Assembly: GCA_964503275.1 (NCBI GenBank)
Contig: CAZCZO010000037.1
Span: forward strand, 1-18,235
Length of the DNA stretch: 18,235 nt
Direction of reading: 5' to 3'
Origin: DASRAP01 sp964503275
GTDB lineage: Bacteria; Gemmatimonadota; Gemmatimonadetes; Gemmatimonadales; Gemmatimonadaceae
This document shows positions 6,055 to 13,704 of this stretch, one piece after another; position 1 is the stretch's first letter; every line of letters starts with the position of its first letter. Below the pieces are notes generated by a model. It was not told the DNA's origin. It worked only from the letters and a program-made list of their open reading frames with translations, and made no database searches. Both the position numbers and the translations under genes were made by a program.

Positions 6055-6615
6055 ATGGCGTATCCGACCGACTTGGCGCAGCAGCAGCTGGTGACCCTTC
6101 CCCGTGCCTCGCTGGCGGTCCTGCGTGCGGCCCTGCTGCGCGATGCCGGACCGGGCTACGCGTCGTACCTGCAAGAGGCGGGCTTCGCGGCGGGGGAAAC
6201 GATGTACGCGGCGTTCGAGGCGTGGTTGCAGGCCGCCGGTGCCGCCCCGGTCACGTCGCTCGGACTCACGGCGTTCCACGCGCAGCTGGCCGCCTTCTTC
6301 GCCGACTCGGGCTGGGGGCATCTGCGGATGCGCGCGGTGGGCGACGTGCTTGTGCGCATCGAGGCGTCGGACTGGTCGGAGTCGGACCCATCGGCGGGGC
6401 TGGATCAGCCCGGCTGTCACTGGAGCGCCGGCATGTTCGCCGACCTGCTCGGCCGCGTGGCCGGCGGCCCCTTGGCCGCCTTCGAGATCAGCTGCCGCTC
6501 GGCCGGCGACCCACACTGTGAGTGGCTGGTCGGCTCGGCCGAGGTCCTGACCTTCGTGTACGATCGGTGCAGCGCGGGACACGCGCTGGACGAGGCGCTC
6601 GCCGCCCTCGCGTGA
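6055..6615 (+). CDS. V4R (4-vinyl reductase) domain protein
   Basis: This 186-aa protein carries a C-terminal V4R domain, a small-molecule-binding fold first noted in bacteriochlorophyll 4-vinyl reductase BchJ and in XylR/DmpR-type activators. The signature is a cysteine-bearing segment: PGCHWSAGMFADLLGRVAGG, then EISCRSAGDPHCEWLVG (cysteines near residues 122, 146 and 154). The N-terminal half, including LRAALLRDAGPGYASYLQEAGFAAGETM, is helical and matches the usual V4R lead-in. There is no DNA-binding or output domain. The ATG lies 10 bases after the ligA stop, so cotranscription is likely, although no clear ribosome site is seen. The ligand is unknown. Confidence 0.75.
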   Translation: MAYPTDLAQQQLVTLPRASLAVLRAALLRDAGPGYASYLQEAGFAAGETMYAAFEAWLQAAGAAPVTSLGLTAFHAQLAAFFADSGWGHLRMRAVGDVLVRIEASDWSESDPSAGLDQPGCHWSAGMFADLLGRVAGGPLAAFEISCRSAGDPHCEWLVGSAEVLTFVYDRCSAGHALDEALAALA

Positions 6616-6625
6616 GTGCGTGGGC

Positions 6626-7144
6626 TCAGAGCCCGGCGTACTTGGGATTGGGCACCAACTCGCCGTTCACGAGGACCTCGCGGTCCCACGGGAGCACGAT
6701 GACGCTCTCGGTCTCCAGCGCGTGGTAGTCCACCGCGAAGGGGCCAGTCTTGAAGGAGACGGCGGTCCGAACGTCGGCGGCCCCACCATGCACGACCGCG
6801 GCGAGGGCGAGCCGCATGGTGGAGCCGGTGTCGCAGGTCTCGTCGACGATCAGCACGCGCCGCCCACGCACGGCGGCGGGTGCCGCCCCCAGGACCGCCG
6901 GGGTCTCACGCACCTCGCCGTCGCCGTGGCGCCGCGTCACCACGATGGAGTGGAATTCCTTGCCCAGGATGGCCGCGACGGCCGCACCGGGGACCACGCC
7001 AGCGGTGGCGATGCCGACGACCATGTCGGGCATCCAGTCGCGGGCGACCTTCAAGGCGAGCGCACGGGAGAGCTCACCGAACAGGGGCCACTCGACCTGC
7101 AGGACACCCTTGGTGGGATCGGCGGTGTAGCGACGGGGGGACAT
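6626..7144 (-). CDS. purine-type phosphoribosyltransferase
   Basis: This 172-aa type I phosphoribosyltransferase fold protein would join a base to PRPP or act as a related regulator. The PRPP-binding loop is VLIVDETCDTGST (residues 97-109), slightly unusual in having E102 where a second Asp is common. The upstream loop MVVGIATAGVVPGAAVA (about 41-57) is the PPi-binding loop. The FPWD-like VLPWDREV near the C-terminus resembles the HPT/XGPRT-like family in which this Trp stacks near the base. Hypoxanthine, xanthine or guanine are likely substrates; which one is not decided. AAGGA, 7 bases before ATG 7144, is a good ribosome site. It is convergent with the V4R gene and divergent from the TPR gene at 7326. 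Confidence 0.8.
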   Translation of the reverse strand: MSPRRYTADPTKGVLQVEWPLFGELSRALALKVARDWMPDMVVGIATAGVVPGAAVAAILGKEFHSIVVTRRHGDGEVRETPAVLGAAPAAVRGRRVLIVDETCDTGSTMRLALAAVVHGGAADVRTAVSFKTGPFAVDYHALETESVIVLPWDREVLVNGELVPNPKYAGL

Positions 7145-7243
7145 TGTGCGTCCTTGCGAGAGGATGCGGTGGAAGGTACCGAGCCGCCGCGTCCTGCGTC
7201 AGTCGCACATTCACTGCGGTTGCCCCGCTCCTGCCGGAGTCCC

Positions 7244-7273
7244 AGATTACCGGACTGGCGCGCGGGCTGTCGT
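7244..7273 (-). promoter_or_regulatory. possible promoter for the phosphoribosyltransferase gene
   Basis: On the - strand, ACGACA (7273-7268) and TAATCT (7249-7244) are 18 bases apart, giving a leader of roughly 90 bases to ATG 7144. The -35 matches TTGACA at 4 of 6 positions. I see no convincing + strand promoter in the rest of the 181-base divergent gap (7145-7325). Confidence 0.3.
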
Positions 7274-7325
7274 CCGTCCGCATCCCTCGTTCGCCGTGCC
7301 TCCTCGTTCCGAGCTCCCTGATCGC

Positions 7326-7790
7326 ATGTCCTGGTTGCGCCGCCTGTTGGGCCAGAGTCCCGACGCCGATCCGCGGCCGCAGCGCCTCGACTACCTGAAC
7401 GAGGCGTTGGCGCTGGAGCGGCAGGGCGACTACGATGCCGCGTTGACCTCGTATCGCCTGGCATTGCGCGACACGCCCGACGACCACCGGGTGCTGCAGA
7501 ACATGGCGATCGCGTACTCCAAGACCGGACGGCTGGACGAGGCGATCCGCTCGTATCGTCGCGCGTTGCAGGCCAAGCCCAATCTGGCGGGTGCGCACTA
7601 CGGGCTGGCCTTCCTGCTGATCAAGCGCGAAGACATTCCCGGGGCCGAGCGGCATCTGACGGCGTTCCTCGCCGACCCGCCGCGGGGTCCCGAGGCCGAG
7701 CAGTGGGTCGAGCATGCGCATCGGACGCTGGAGCAGCTGCGGCAGTCGAGGTCGGATGAGGGACACGACGACGGGGAGTCTGCGACGTGA
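7326..7790 (+). CDS. TPR-repeat protein next to a ParA ATPase
   Basis: This 154-aa cytoplasmic protein has three consecutive TPR units: LNEALALERQGDYDAALTSY, then HRVLQNMAIAYSKTGRLDEA with IRSYRRALQAKP, then AGAHYGLAFLLIKREDIPGA with ERHLTAFLADP. A helical cap and an acidic, Asp/Glu-rich tail follow. No signal peptide is seen; the N-terminus MSWLRRLLGQ is a short amphipathic stretch that could touch a membrane. ATG 7326 was chosen because the repeats begin soon after it; the frame is open further upstream but without repeats. The stop overlaps the ParA start (GTGA), so the two are translationally coupled and may act together. The specific partner is unknown. Confidence 0.8.
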   Translation: MSWLRRLLGQSPDADPRPQRLDYLNEALALERQGDYDAALTSYRLALRDTPDDHRVLQNMAIAYSKTGRLDEAIRSYRRALQAKPNLAGAHYGLAFLLIKREDIPGAERHLTAFLADPPRGPEAEQWVEHAHRTLEQLRQSRSDEGHDDGESAT

Positions 7791-8563
7791 GTCAAGGGCA
7801 GACGCTGGCCATCGTCAGCCAGAAGGGCGGCGTGGGCAAGACGACGACGGCGGTGAACCTCGCGGCCGCCTTCGCGCGGCGTGGATTGCGCACGCTCATC
7901 GTGGACGCGGACCCGCAGGGCGCGGTGCGGTACGGCGTCGGGCTGCGCAAAGGCCACAGTACGGCGGGCTTCGCGGACTATCTCTCGGGTACGCATTCGC
8001 TGCGGCAGGTCATCCTGCCCACGGTACTGCCCTGGCTCCGCGTGTTGCTGGTCGGCGGCGTGTCGGAGCAGACGGACCACGAGGCATATGCGCGCCAGGT
8101 GGGTGAGAGCGACCTCGTCGCCCAGATGCTCGCCGAGGCCCGGACGCGTTGCGACCTCGTGGTCGTGGACACGCCCCCGGGGCTGGGCGCGATCACCCGC
8201 AGCGTGCTGTCACGGAGCCAGCGGGCGCTGATCCCACTGCAGTGCGAGCCCCTCGCGCTGCAGACGACACCCCAGATGCTGCGCGGGGTACAATCGCTCG
8301 TGACCGCGAACCCCACCCTCACGCTCGACGGCATCTTGCTGACGATGTACCAGCAGGGCAACGTGGCGAGCGAGCGCACGCTGGCCTACGTCCGCGAGCA
8401 TCTGCCGACCACCCTGCTCCTCGACACCGTGATCCCGCGCAGCGCCGCCGTGGCCGATGCCTTCGCCGCCGGGCAACCAGTGGTCATCCGTGATCCGGCC
8501 GATCCGGCGGCACAGGCCTACGTGAACCTGGCGACGAAGCTCGCTGAACGGATCGGGATCTGA
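7787..8563 (+). CDS. ParA/MinD-family partitioning ATPase
   Basis: This 258-aa deviant Walker ATPase is of the ParA/Soj class, which dimerises on ATP and positions cargo on the nucleoid. The deviant Walker A is K13-G-G-V-G-K18-T-T, with the signature lysine K13. Walker A' is IVDADPQG (D40, D42), and Walker B is DLVVVDTPPGLG. The later motif around IPLQCEPLALQT matches ParA proteins that choose between targets. It starts with GTG 7787, overlapping the TPR stop by 4 bases. The stop overlaps the lipoprotein ATG (TGATG). No ParB or centromere-like repeats are visible, so it is an orphan within this window. Chromosome segregation, chemoreceptor or other cargo placement are all possible. Confidence 0.88.
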   Translation: MSQGQTLAIVSQKGGVGKTTTAVNLAAAFARRGLRTLIVDADPQGAVRYGVGLRKGHSTAGFADYLSGTHSLRQVILPTVLPWLRVLLVGGVSEQTDHEAYARQVGESDLVAQMLAEARTRCDLVVVDTPPGLGAITRSVLSRSQRALIPLQCEPLALQTTPQMLRGVQSLVTANPTLTLDGILLTMYQQGNVASERTLAYVREHLPTTLLLDTVIPRSAAVADAFAAGQPVVIRDPADPAAQAYVNLATKLAERIGI

Positions 8564-9336
8564 TGCGTCGTGCGATCGTCGCGGTGGTGGTCCTCGCGAC
8601 CGCCCTCGGGGGTGCCTGCACCCAAGTGTCGACGGACCCATCGCGGATCGTCGCGCTGACCTTCGACTCGTTGCCGTATCCGTCGATCGTCGCGTTCGAC
8701 TCGTTGCGCGACGACGATGGGGTGGCGCGCCCATTGGCGGCCCGCGCGCTCAATGCGTCGGGGAACGTGATCGAGGACGCGCCGATCACCTACTTCGCGA
8801 CGCTCCCCGGGGTGACCATCTCGCCGGACGGCTATGTCGTGGCCGGCGCCATCCCCGAGGCGCCGGTGCCGATCGTCGCACAGTCCGGCGTACTCCAGAC
8901 GCGATCGCTGCTGCTCCCGGTGGTGCCGCGCCCGACGACCTTCGCGCTCGCCGGCAGTGTCGACACCCTGCGCTACGTGGTCCCCGACAACTCGCAGAAC
9001 ACCAGCGCGCCCGTCCGTGCGCGCGTCACCGGGGCGGCGAGCGGCGAGACGGGGGCGCCCAGTGTGCTGGGGTGGCTCGTGCGCTATCGCGTGGCGTACA
9101 ACGGCGTCCTGTTGCCCGCGGACCATCCCGACATCTTCCTGGTGGACGATGCCGGACGCCGGTCGCAGGTGGACACGACCGGGACCGACGGCTCGGCCTC
9201 ACGCGCGGTGCGCGTGCGCCCCACGGCTCTTGCGGGGACCTTGGATTCGGTGGTTGTGTTCATCTCGGCACGCGCCTACGGGGTGCCGCTGTCTGACACC
9301 GCCTTGCGCGTCGTCGTCCCGATCATCCCTCGCTGA
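8563..9336 (+). CDS. putative lipoprotein, Ig-like (Big) domain style
   Basis: This 257-aa protein begins with MRRAIVAVVVLATALGGA followed by C19, a signal peptide ending in a lipobox-like LGGAC (Gly at -3 is less usual). The mature part is beta-rich, with few helices and many Thr, Val and Asp. The stretch from about residue 50 to 90, with ALNASGNVIEDAPITYFATL and SPDGYVVAGAI, resembles bacterial Ig-like domains found in many surface proteins. A second beta module spans about 130-257 (YVVPDNSQNTSAPVRARVTG, DTTGTDGSASRAVRVRP). Function is unknown; an outer-membrane or periplasmic location is likely. The ATG overlaps the ParA stop by one base. Confidence 0.7.
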   Translation: MRRAIVAVVVLATALGGACTQVSTDPSRIVALTFDSLPYPSIVAFDSLRDDDGVARPLAARALNASGNVIEDAPITYFATLPGVTISPDGYVVAGAIPEAPVPIVAQSGVLQTRSLLLPVVPRPTTFALAGSVDTLRYVVPDNSQNTSAPVRARVTGAASGETGAPSVLGWLVRYRVAYNGVLLPADHPDIFLVDDAGRRSQVDTTGTDGSASRAVRVRPTALAGTLDSVVVFISARAYGVPLSDTALRVVVPIIPR

Positions 9337-9369
9337 CCGCGGTCGCGGTCGCCCCACTCGGTGACCCCT

Positions 9370-11187
9370 ATGCAGGCATCCGGCGGCCCTCGTCCCGCGC
9401 CCGGGACGGTGAACCAGATCTTCCTCGATGCGATCGACCGCTTTCAGAAGCCCGACGCGCTGCAGTACAAGGCGGCGGGCACCTGGCATCCCTTGTCGCA
9501 CGCGACCATCGAAGAACGTGCGCGCCGCGTGACCTTGGGCCTGCGCGCACTCGGCGTCCAGCGCGGGGACCGGGTCGCGATCCTCGCCGAGAACTCGCCG
9601 TGGTGGGCGATCGCCGATTACGGGTGCTTGATGGGCGGCTTCGCCGACGTGCCGATCTACCCCACCCTGCCGGCGGAGCAGATCCCGCACATCCTGAACG
9701 ACTCGGGGGCCGTCGCCATCTTCGTGTCGACCGCGGCGCAGGCGGCGAAGATCGCGACGATCCGCGACCGGTGCCCGGCGCTGCGCCAGGTGATCAGCTT
9801 CGCCGATGAGGCCATCGCAGGCTGCGACCTCACGATGCGCGACCTCGTGGAACGCGGACAGGCCGACGAGTCGCCCGACACGATCGCCGCGTGGCGGGCT
9901 GAGGGACTGGCGGTCCCGCCTGACGCGCTCGCGACGCTGATCTACACCTCGGGGACGACGGGCAACCCCAAGGGCGTGATGCTCACCCACGACAACCTGC
10001 ACAGCAACGTCGCGGCCTCACGCAGCAAGATCCCGTTCACTGGCAAGGACGTGATGCTGTCGTTCCTGCCGCTCTCGCACATCTTCGAGCGGATGGTCGA
10101 CTACCTCGCGTGGGCGACCGGCACGTCGGTCGCGTACGCGGAGAGCATCGACACCGTGCCGATCAACATGGCGGAGATCCGTCCGACGTTGATGTGCGCC
10201 GTGCCGCGGCTCTACGAGAAGATGTACTCGCGCGTGTTCGAGAACGCCTTGGCGGGCGGCGCGATCAAGAAGCGGATCTTCTTCTGGGCCCGGGCGGTCG
10301 CCGACCGCTGGGCCGACGAGAAGCTCGCCGGGCGCGAGCCGCGAGGTCCGCTCGCGTGGCAGTATGCGATCGCACTGAAGCTGGTGTTCTCGAAGCTGCA
10401 GCAGCGCACCGGCGGGCGCCTGCGCTACTTCGTCTCGGGTGGCGCCCCGCTGTCGCCCGAGATCAACAAGTTCTTCTACGCGGCCGGTCTCGTCATCCTT
10501 GAGGGCTATGGCCTCACGGAGACCTCGCCGGTGATCGCCGTGAACACGCCCGAGCATTTCCGGATCGGATCGGTGGGGCGCATCGTCGACGGGGTCGAGG
10601 TCCGGATCGCCGAGGACGGCGAGATCCTCACGCGGGGGCCCAACGTGATGCGCGGCTACTACAATGCCCCCGAGGCCACGGCCGAGGCCATCGATGCGGA
10701 TGGATGGTTCCACACCGGTGACATCGGGGCGCTGGAGGACGGCTACCTGCGCATCACCGATCGCAAGAAGGACCTGATCGTCACGGCCGGTGGGAAGAAC
10801 ATCGCGCCGCAGCCCATCGAGAACCGGCTCAAGACGAACAAGTACATCGCCGAAGTGGTGATGATCGGGGACCGTCGTCCCTACCCCGTGCTCTTGATCG
10901 TGCCGAACTTCGACCATCTCGAGACCTGGGCCGCGCGCAAGAACATCCTGTGGACCGACCGCGCGCAGCTCCTGACGATGCCGACGGTCCAGCAGAAGAT
11001 GGAGAAGGTGGTGCGCGAACAGTTGGACGGGCTGGCCTCGTACGAGACGCCCAAGAAGATCGCCCTCATGGAACACGAGTTCTCGCTGGAGCGTGGCGAG
11101 CTGACGCCGACCATGAAGGTGAAGCGCCGGGTCATCGACCGGAACTACACGGCGGTCATCGACGCGCTGTACCACGACGCGGAGTAG
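9370..11187 (+). CDS. long-chain fatty-acid--CoA ligase (AMP-binding)
   Basis: This 605-aa enzyme of the ANL superfamily activates fatty acids to acyl-CoA through an acyl-AMP. The phosphate loop YTSGTTGNPKG is at about residues 192-202, GYGLTETSP around 379-387, and the adenylate-binding and hinge region DGWFHTGDIGALEDGYLRITD from about 444, followed by RKKDLIVTAGGKNIAPQPIE. SFLPLSHIFERMVDYLAW is typical of the long-chain (COG1022) group. The C-terminal catalytic lysine probably lies in TPTMKVKRRVI. An in-frame GTG at 9361 would add three residues; neither start has a clear ribosome site. It follows the lipoprotein by 33 bases and ends 5 bases from the convergent gene. Confidence 0.93.
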   Translation: MQASGGPRPAPGTVNQIFLDAIDRFQKPDALQYKAAGTWHPLSHATIEERARRVTLGLRALGVQRGDRVAILAENSPWWAIADYGCLMGGFADVPIYPTLPAEQIPHILNDSGAVAIFVSTAAQAAKIATIRDRCPALRQVISFADEAIAGCDLTMRDLVERGQADESPDTIAAWRAEGLAVPPDALATLIYTSGTTGNPKGVMLTHDNLHSNVAASRSKIPFTGKDVMLSFLPLSHIFERMVDYLAWATGTSVAYAESIDTVPINMAEIRPTLMCAVPRLYEKMYSRVFENALAGGAIKKRIFFWARAVADRWADEKLAGREPRGPLAWQYAIALKLVFSKLQQRTGGRLRYFVSGGAPLSPEINKFFYAAGLVILEGYGLTETSPVIAVNTPEHFRIGSVGRIVDGVEVRIAEDGEILTRGPNVMRGYYNAPEATAEAIDADGWFHTGDIGALEDGYLRITDRKKDLIVTAGGKNIAPQPIENRLKTNKYIAEVVMIGDRRPYPVLLIVPNFDHLETWAARKNILWTDRAQLLTMPTVQQKMEKVVREQLDGLASYETPKKIALMEHEFSLERGELTPTMKVKRRVIDRNYTAVIDALYHDAE

Positions 11188-11192
11188 CCGGC

Positions 11193-11795
11193 TCAGGCGC
11201 GCCGCAGGGTGATCGGCGCGCCGCCGGCCTCGCGTTCCCCGACCCAGAGGGCTTCGACGCGCGCGAGCTCGCGCACTCCCGGCGGCACGGCGATGGCGGC
11301 ATCGGCCACGAGCCGTCCGCCCGGACGCAGCGCACGCACCACGCTGGCGAGCCAGGGGAGGTCCCGCGCGCTGCGGAAGAGCGCGGCCGCCGCGAAGGAC
11401 CCGGCCGCGAAGGGCACGGTGGCCGCGCCATCGATGTGCAGCGCCCCCACGACACGGACCGGCGCATCGGCCAGCACGAGCTCGGGCCGGGCCAGCGCGA
11501 GCAGCGCGGCAGCCGCGTCGGCATCCACACCATCACACCACACCAGCGCCTCGGGGTCGGCGAGTCCGAGCAGCGCCATGAGGGCATCGGCCGAGGGCGA
11601 GGGCGTCGCGGGGAGGGGCGCCGTGGGACCGAAGACGATGCGATCCGCGCGCAGCGTCCACTCGGTCCGGCAGCTCGGGCAGCCGGCGATGCCATCGACG
11701 AGCTGGCCGTCCTGCACCGCATCGGCGCGGACCACCAGCGGCGTGCCCGCGTGGCCCTGCGGGCAACAGAGGCGTTCGGCCAGTGCCACGCGCAT
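11193..11795 (-). CDS. Trm112-like zinc-ribbon protein with degenerate methyltransferase half
   Basis: This 200-aa protein has two parts. Residues 1-55 look like a Trm112/YcaR-type zinc ribbon, with C10-C11, H15 and C39-P-S-C42. The C-terminal half resembles the second half of a class I SAM methyltransferase: VPFAAGSFAAAALF, then ASVVRALRPGGRLVADAAI, which is the usual post-motif III pattern. The Gly-rich SAM-binding motif I (D-x-G-x-G-x-G) is absent where it should lie, so catalysis is doubtful. The start ATG 11795 overlaps the MFS stop (TGATG), making this the last gene of the pterin operon. It may be a structural partner for another enzyme. Confidence 0.6.
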   Translation of the reverse strand: MRVALAERLCCPQGHAGTPLVVRADAVQDGQLVDGIAGCPSCRTEWTLRADRIVFGPTAPLPATPSPSADALMALLGLADPEALVWCDGVDADAAAALLALARPELVLADAPVRVVGALHIDGAATVPFAAGSFAAAALFRSARDLPWLASVVRALRPGGRLVADAAIAVPPGVRELARVEALWVGEREAGGAPITLRRA

Positions 11796-13000
11796 CAGCG
11801 CAGGCTCCGGCGAGCGCGGTAGAGCACGCCGGCCCCGAGCGTCGCGACGAGCGCCCCCACGACGAAGGGCGCGCCCAAGCTGACCTGTCGCACCACGAGG
11901 CTCGCCGCGAAGGGGCCGACCGTGCGCCCGAGCGAGGCCGCACTCTGATATGCGCCCAGCGCCGCCCCGCGCTGCGCGGGCGGGGCGGCGCGTGCCACGA
12001 GGCCACTGACACTGGGCAGGAAGCAGGCACTGCCCAGGCCGAGCAAGGTGAGCGAGGTCAACAGCACGCCCTGGTGCGTCGCGACGGGCAGCAGCAGCAG
12101 GGAGAGCGCCACACCCGCCGACCCGATCAGCGCCAGCCGCCACTCGCCGAGCCGTCGTGTCAATGGACCGATCGCTCCCCCCTGGATCATCGCGGACAGC
12201 GCACCGATGTAGGCGTAGTAGGTCCCGAGGCCCCGCGGGCCGAGGCCCAGCGTGGCGTCCGCCCACAGCGCGAAGGTCGAGAGCAGGATCGCGGTGGCCG
12301 CGATGACCAGGAACGCCGCGAGGAGCGGCGCCCGCATGGTGGGAATGCGCACCAACGCGAGCCACGACCCACGCGAGGCGCTGGTCGCCCGATGCTCAGG
12401 CCTCAGGGACTCCCGCACCACGAACGCGGTGACGAGGAAGGCCAGGAACGAGAGCGCGGCCGCGACGAAGGCCACGCGCGCGAAGCCCGCCGGGTCGTCG
12501 CCGCTGCCGGCCAGGAAGCCACCGATCGCCGGTCCGAAGATGAATCCCAGCCCGAAGGCCGACCCCAACAGCCCGAGGTATCGCGGGCGGGTGTGCTCGG
12601 TCGAGATATCGGCGGCGTAGGCGAAGGCGGTCGAGATGTTGCCGGCTGCGAGGCCACTCACGAGCCGGGATGCGCCGAGCAGGAGGGCCGTGTCGGCGAA
12701 GCCCAGCAGCGCCGTGGCCACCGTGTTCGCGAGCAGCGTGACGAGCAGCACCGGCCGGCGGCCGATGCGATCGGAGAGCGCGCCCCACAGCGGCGCCCCG
12801 ACCAACTGCCCGATCGAGTAGAGCCCGAGCAGGACGATCACGGTCGCGGGATCGATCCCGATGCGCGTGGCGAAGAACGGGAAGACCGGGATGATCATCC
12901 CGAACCCGATCAGATCGATGAGCACGACGAGGAAGAGCGCAGCGATCGCACCGCGCGGTGGCGCGGCGGATTCCGGGGCCGGGCTCGTCGGGGTCGTCAC
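11795..13000 (-). CDS. MFS exporter, TetA/DHA1 type
   Basis: This 401-aa inner-membrane transporter has about 12 predicted helices. TM1 contains a buried acid (D29) in LIDLIGFGMIIPVFPFF, as in TetA-type drug/proton antiporters. The loop 2-3 motif A is G73-A-L-S-D-R-I-G-R-R-P. The helix 5 region LGSAFGLGFIFGPAIGG matches motif C of antiporters (GxxxGPxxGG). Substrate is unknown; TetA-like members export drugs or metabolites. It starts with GTG 13000, overlapping the SDR stop by 4 bases, so it is translated with the pterin genes and could export a pterin product. That link is inference from gene order. Confidence 0.88.
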   Translation of the reverse strand: MTTPTSPAPESAAPPRGAIAALFLVVLIDLIGFGMIIPVFPFFATRIGIDPATVIVLLGLYSIGQLVGAPLWGALSDRIGRRPVLLVTLLANTVATALLGFADTALLLGASRLVSGLAAGNISTAFAYAADISTEHTRPRYLGLLGSAFGLGFIFGPAIGGFLAGSGDDPAGFARVAFVAAALSFLAFLVTAFVVRESLRPEHRATSASRGSWLALVRIPTMRAPLLAAFLVIAATAILLSTFALWADATLGLGPRGLGTYYAYIGALSAMIQGGAIGPLTRRLGEWRLALIGSAGVALSLLLLPVATHQGVLLTSLTLLGLGSACFLPSVSGLVARAAPPAQRGAALGAYQSAASLGRTVGPFAASLVVRQVSLGAPFVVGALVATLGAGVLYRARRSLR

Positions 13001-13704
13001 GCGAAGGACAGACGCATCTCGTCGATGTTGACGTCGGGGGCGCGCGTCACCGCCCAGAGGACGGCATCGGCGACGGCGGCCGGATCGAGCATCGCACTGC
13101 GCGGGGGGATGCCTCCGCGCGCGCCTGGTTCCACCGGATCCCAGAGCGCCGTGTCCGTCGCGGCTGGCGAGATCAGGGTGCTGCGCACCCCCGACCCTCG
13201 CGACTCCGCGCGCAACACCTCGTGCATCGCCCGGGCGCCGAACTTGGTGGCGGCGTACACCCCGTTCTCAGGGAAGGCCTGCCGGTCCGCGATGGACCCG
13301 ATGCTCACGATGTGCCCGCGGCCGGCGGCGCGCATGGCGGGGAGCAGGGCACGCACCAACCGGAACGGCGCCGCGAGGTTGAGCGCGAGCATCGCGTCCA
13401 AGGTCCGGTCCTCCGTCTCCTCGATGGGCCGCAGCGTGAAGATCCCGGCATTGTTCACGAGCAGATCGACCGGACCCCCGAGCAGGTCGGGCGCGGCATC
13501 GACGAGCGCGCGGACCGCGCCCGCATCGGTCAGGTCCGCCGCGAACGGGACGGCGCCCCGGATGCCGGCGGCGAGGGCGTCGAGCGGACCCGGACGCCGC
13601 GCGACGAGCACGGCCGCGACGCCCGCCGCCCCGAGGGCCCGCGACACCGCCGACCCGATCCCGCCCGAGGCACCGGTGATCAGCGCGCGGCGCCCCGCGA
13701 GCAT
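12997..13704 (-). CDS. NADPH-dependent short-chain dehydrogenase/reductase
   Basis: This 235-aa classical SDR shows the cofactor motif T10-G-A-S-G-G-I-G17, the structural N84-N-A-G87, and the catalytic set N109, S137, Y150 and K154 (YAATK). R36-R37 after the second strand favour NADPH. General sequence is closest in style to YdfG-like reductases (ending in PDVNIDEMRLSF). Its place directly after PTPS and folE suggests a pterin reductase: sepiapterin reductase and FolM are SDRs. The substrate is not shown by the sequence. The start ATG 13704 overlaps the folE stop (TGATG), and the stop overlaps the MFS start (GTGA). Confidence 0.85.
   Translation of the reverse strand: MLAGRRALITGASGGIGSAVSRALGAAGVAAVLVARRPGPLDALAAGIRGAVPFAADLTDAGAVRALVDAAPDLLGGPVDLLVNNAGIFTLRPIEETEDRTLDAMLALNLAAPFRLVRALLPAMRAAGRGHIVSIGSIADRQAFPENGVYAATKFGARAMHEVLRAESRGSGVRSTLISPAATDTALWDPVEPGARGGIPPRSAMLDPAAVADAVLWAVTRAPDVNIDEMRLSFA

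Noticed and set aside
6055..6615. Part of a photosynthesis gene cluster, from the V4R domain
   Set aside because: No other bacteriochlorophyll, carotenoid or reaction-centre gene is in the window, and V4R domains occur in many unrelated proteins.
7787..8563. A plasmid or integrative-element partition locus, from ParA
   Set aside because: No ParB, replication, integrase or conjugation gene is near, and the flanks are ordinary chromosomal genes.
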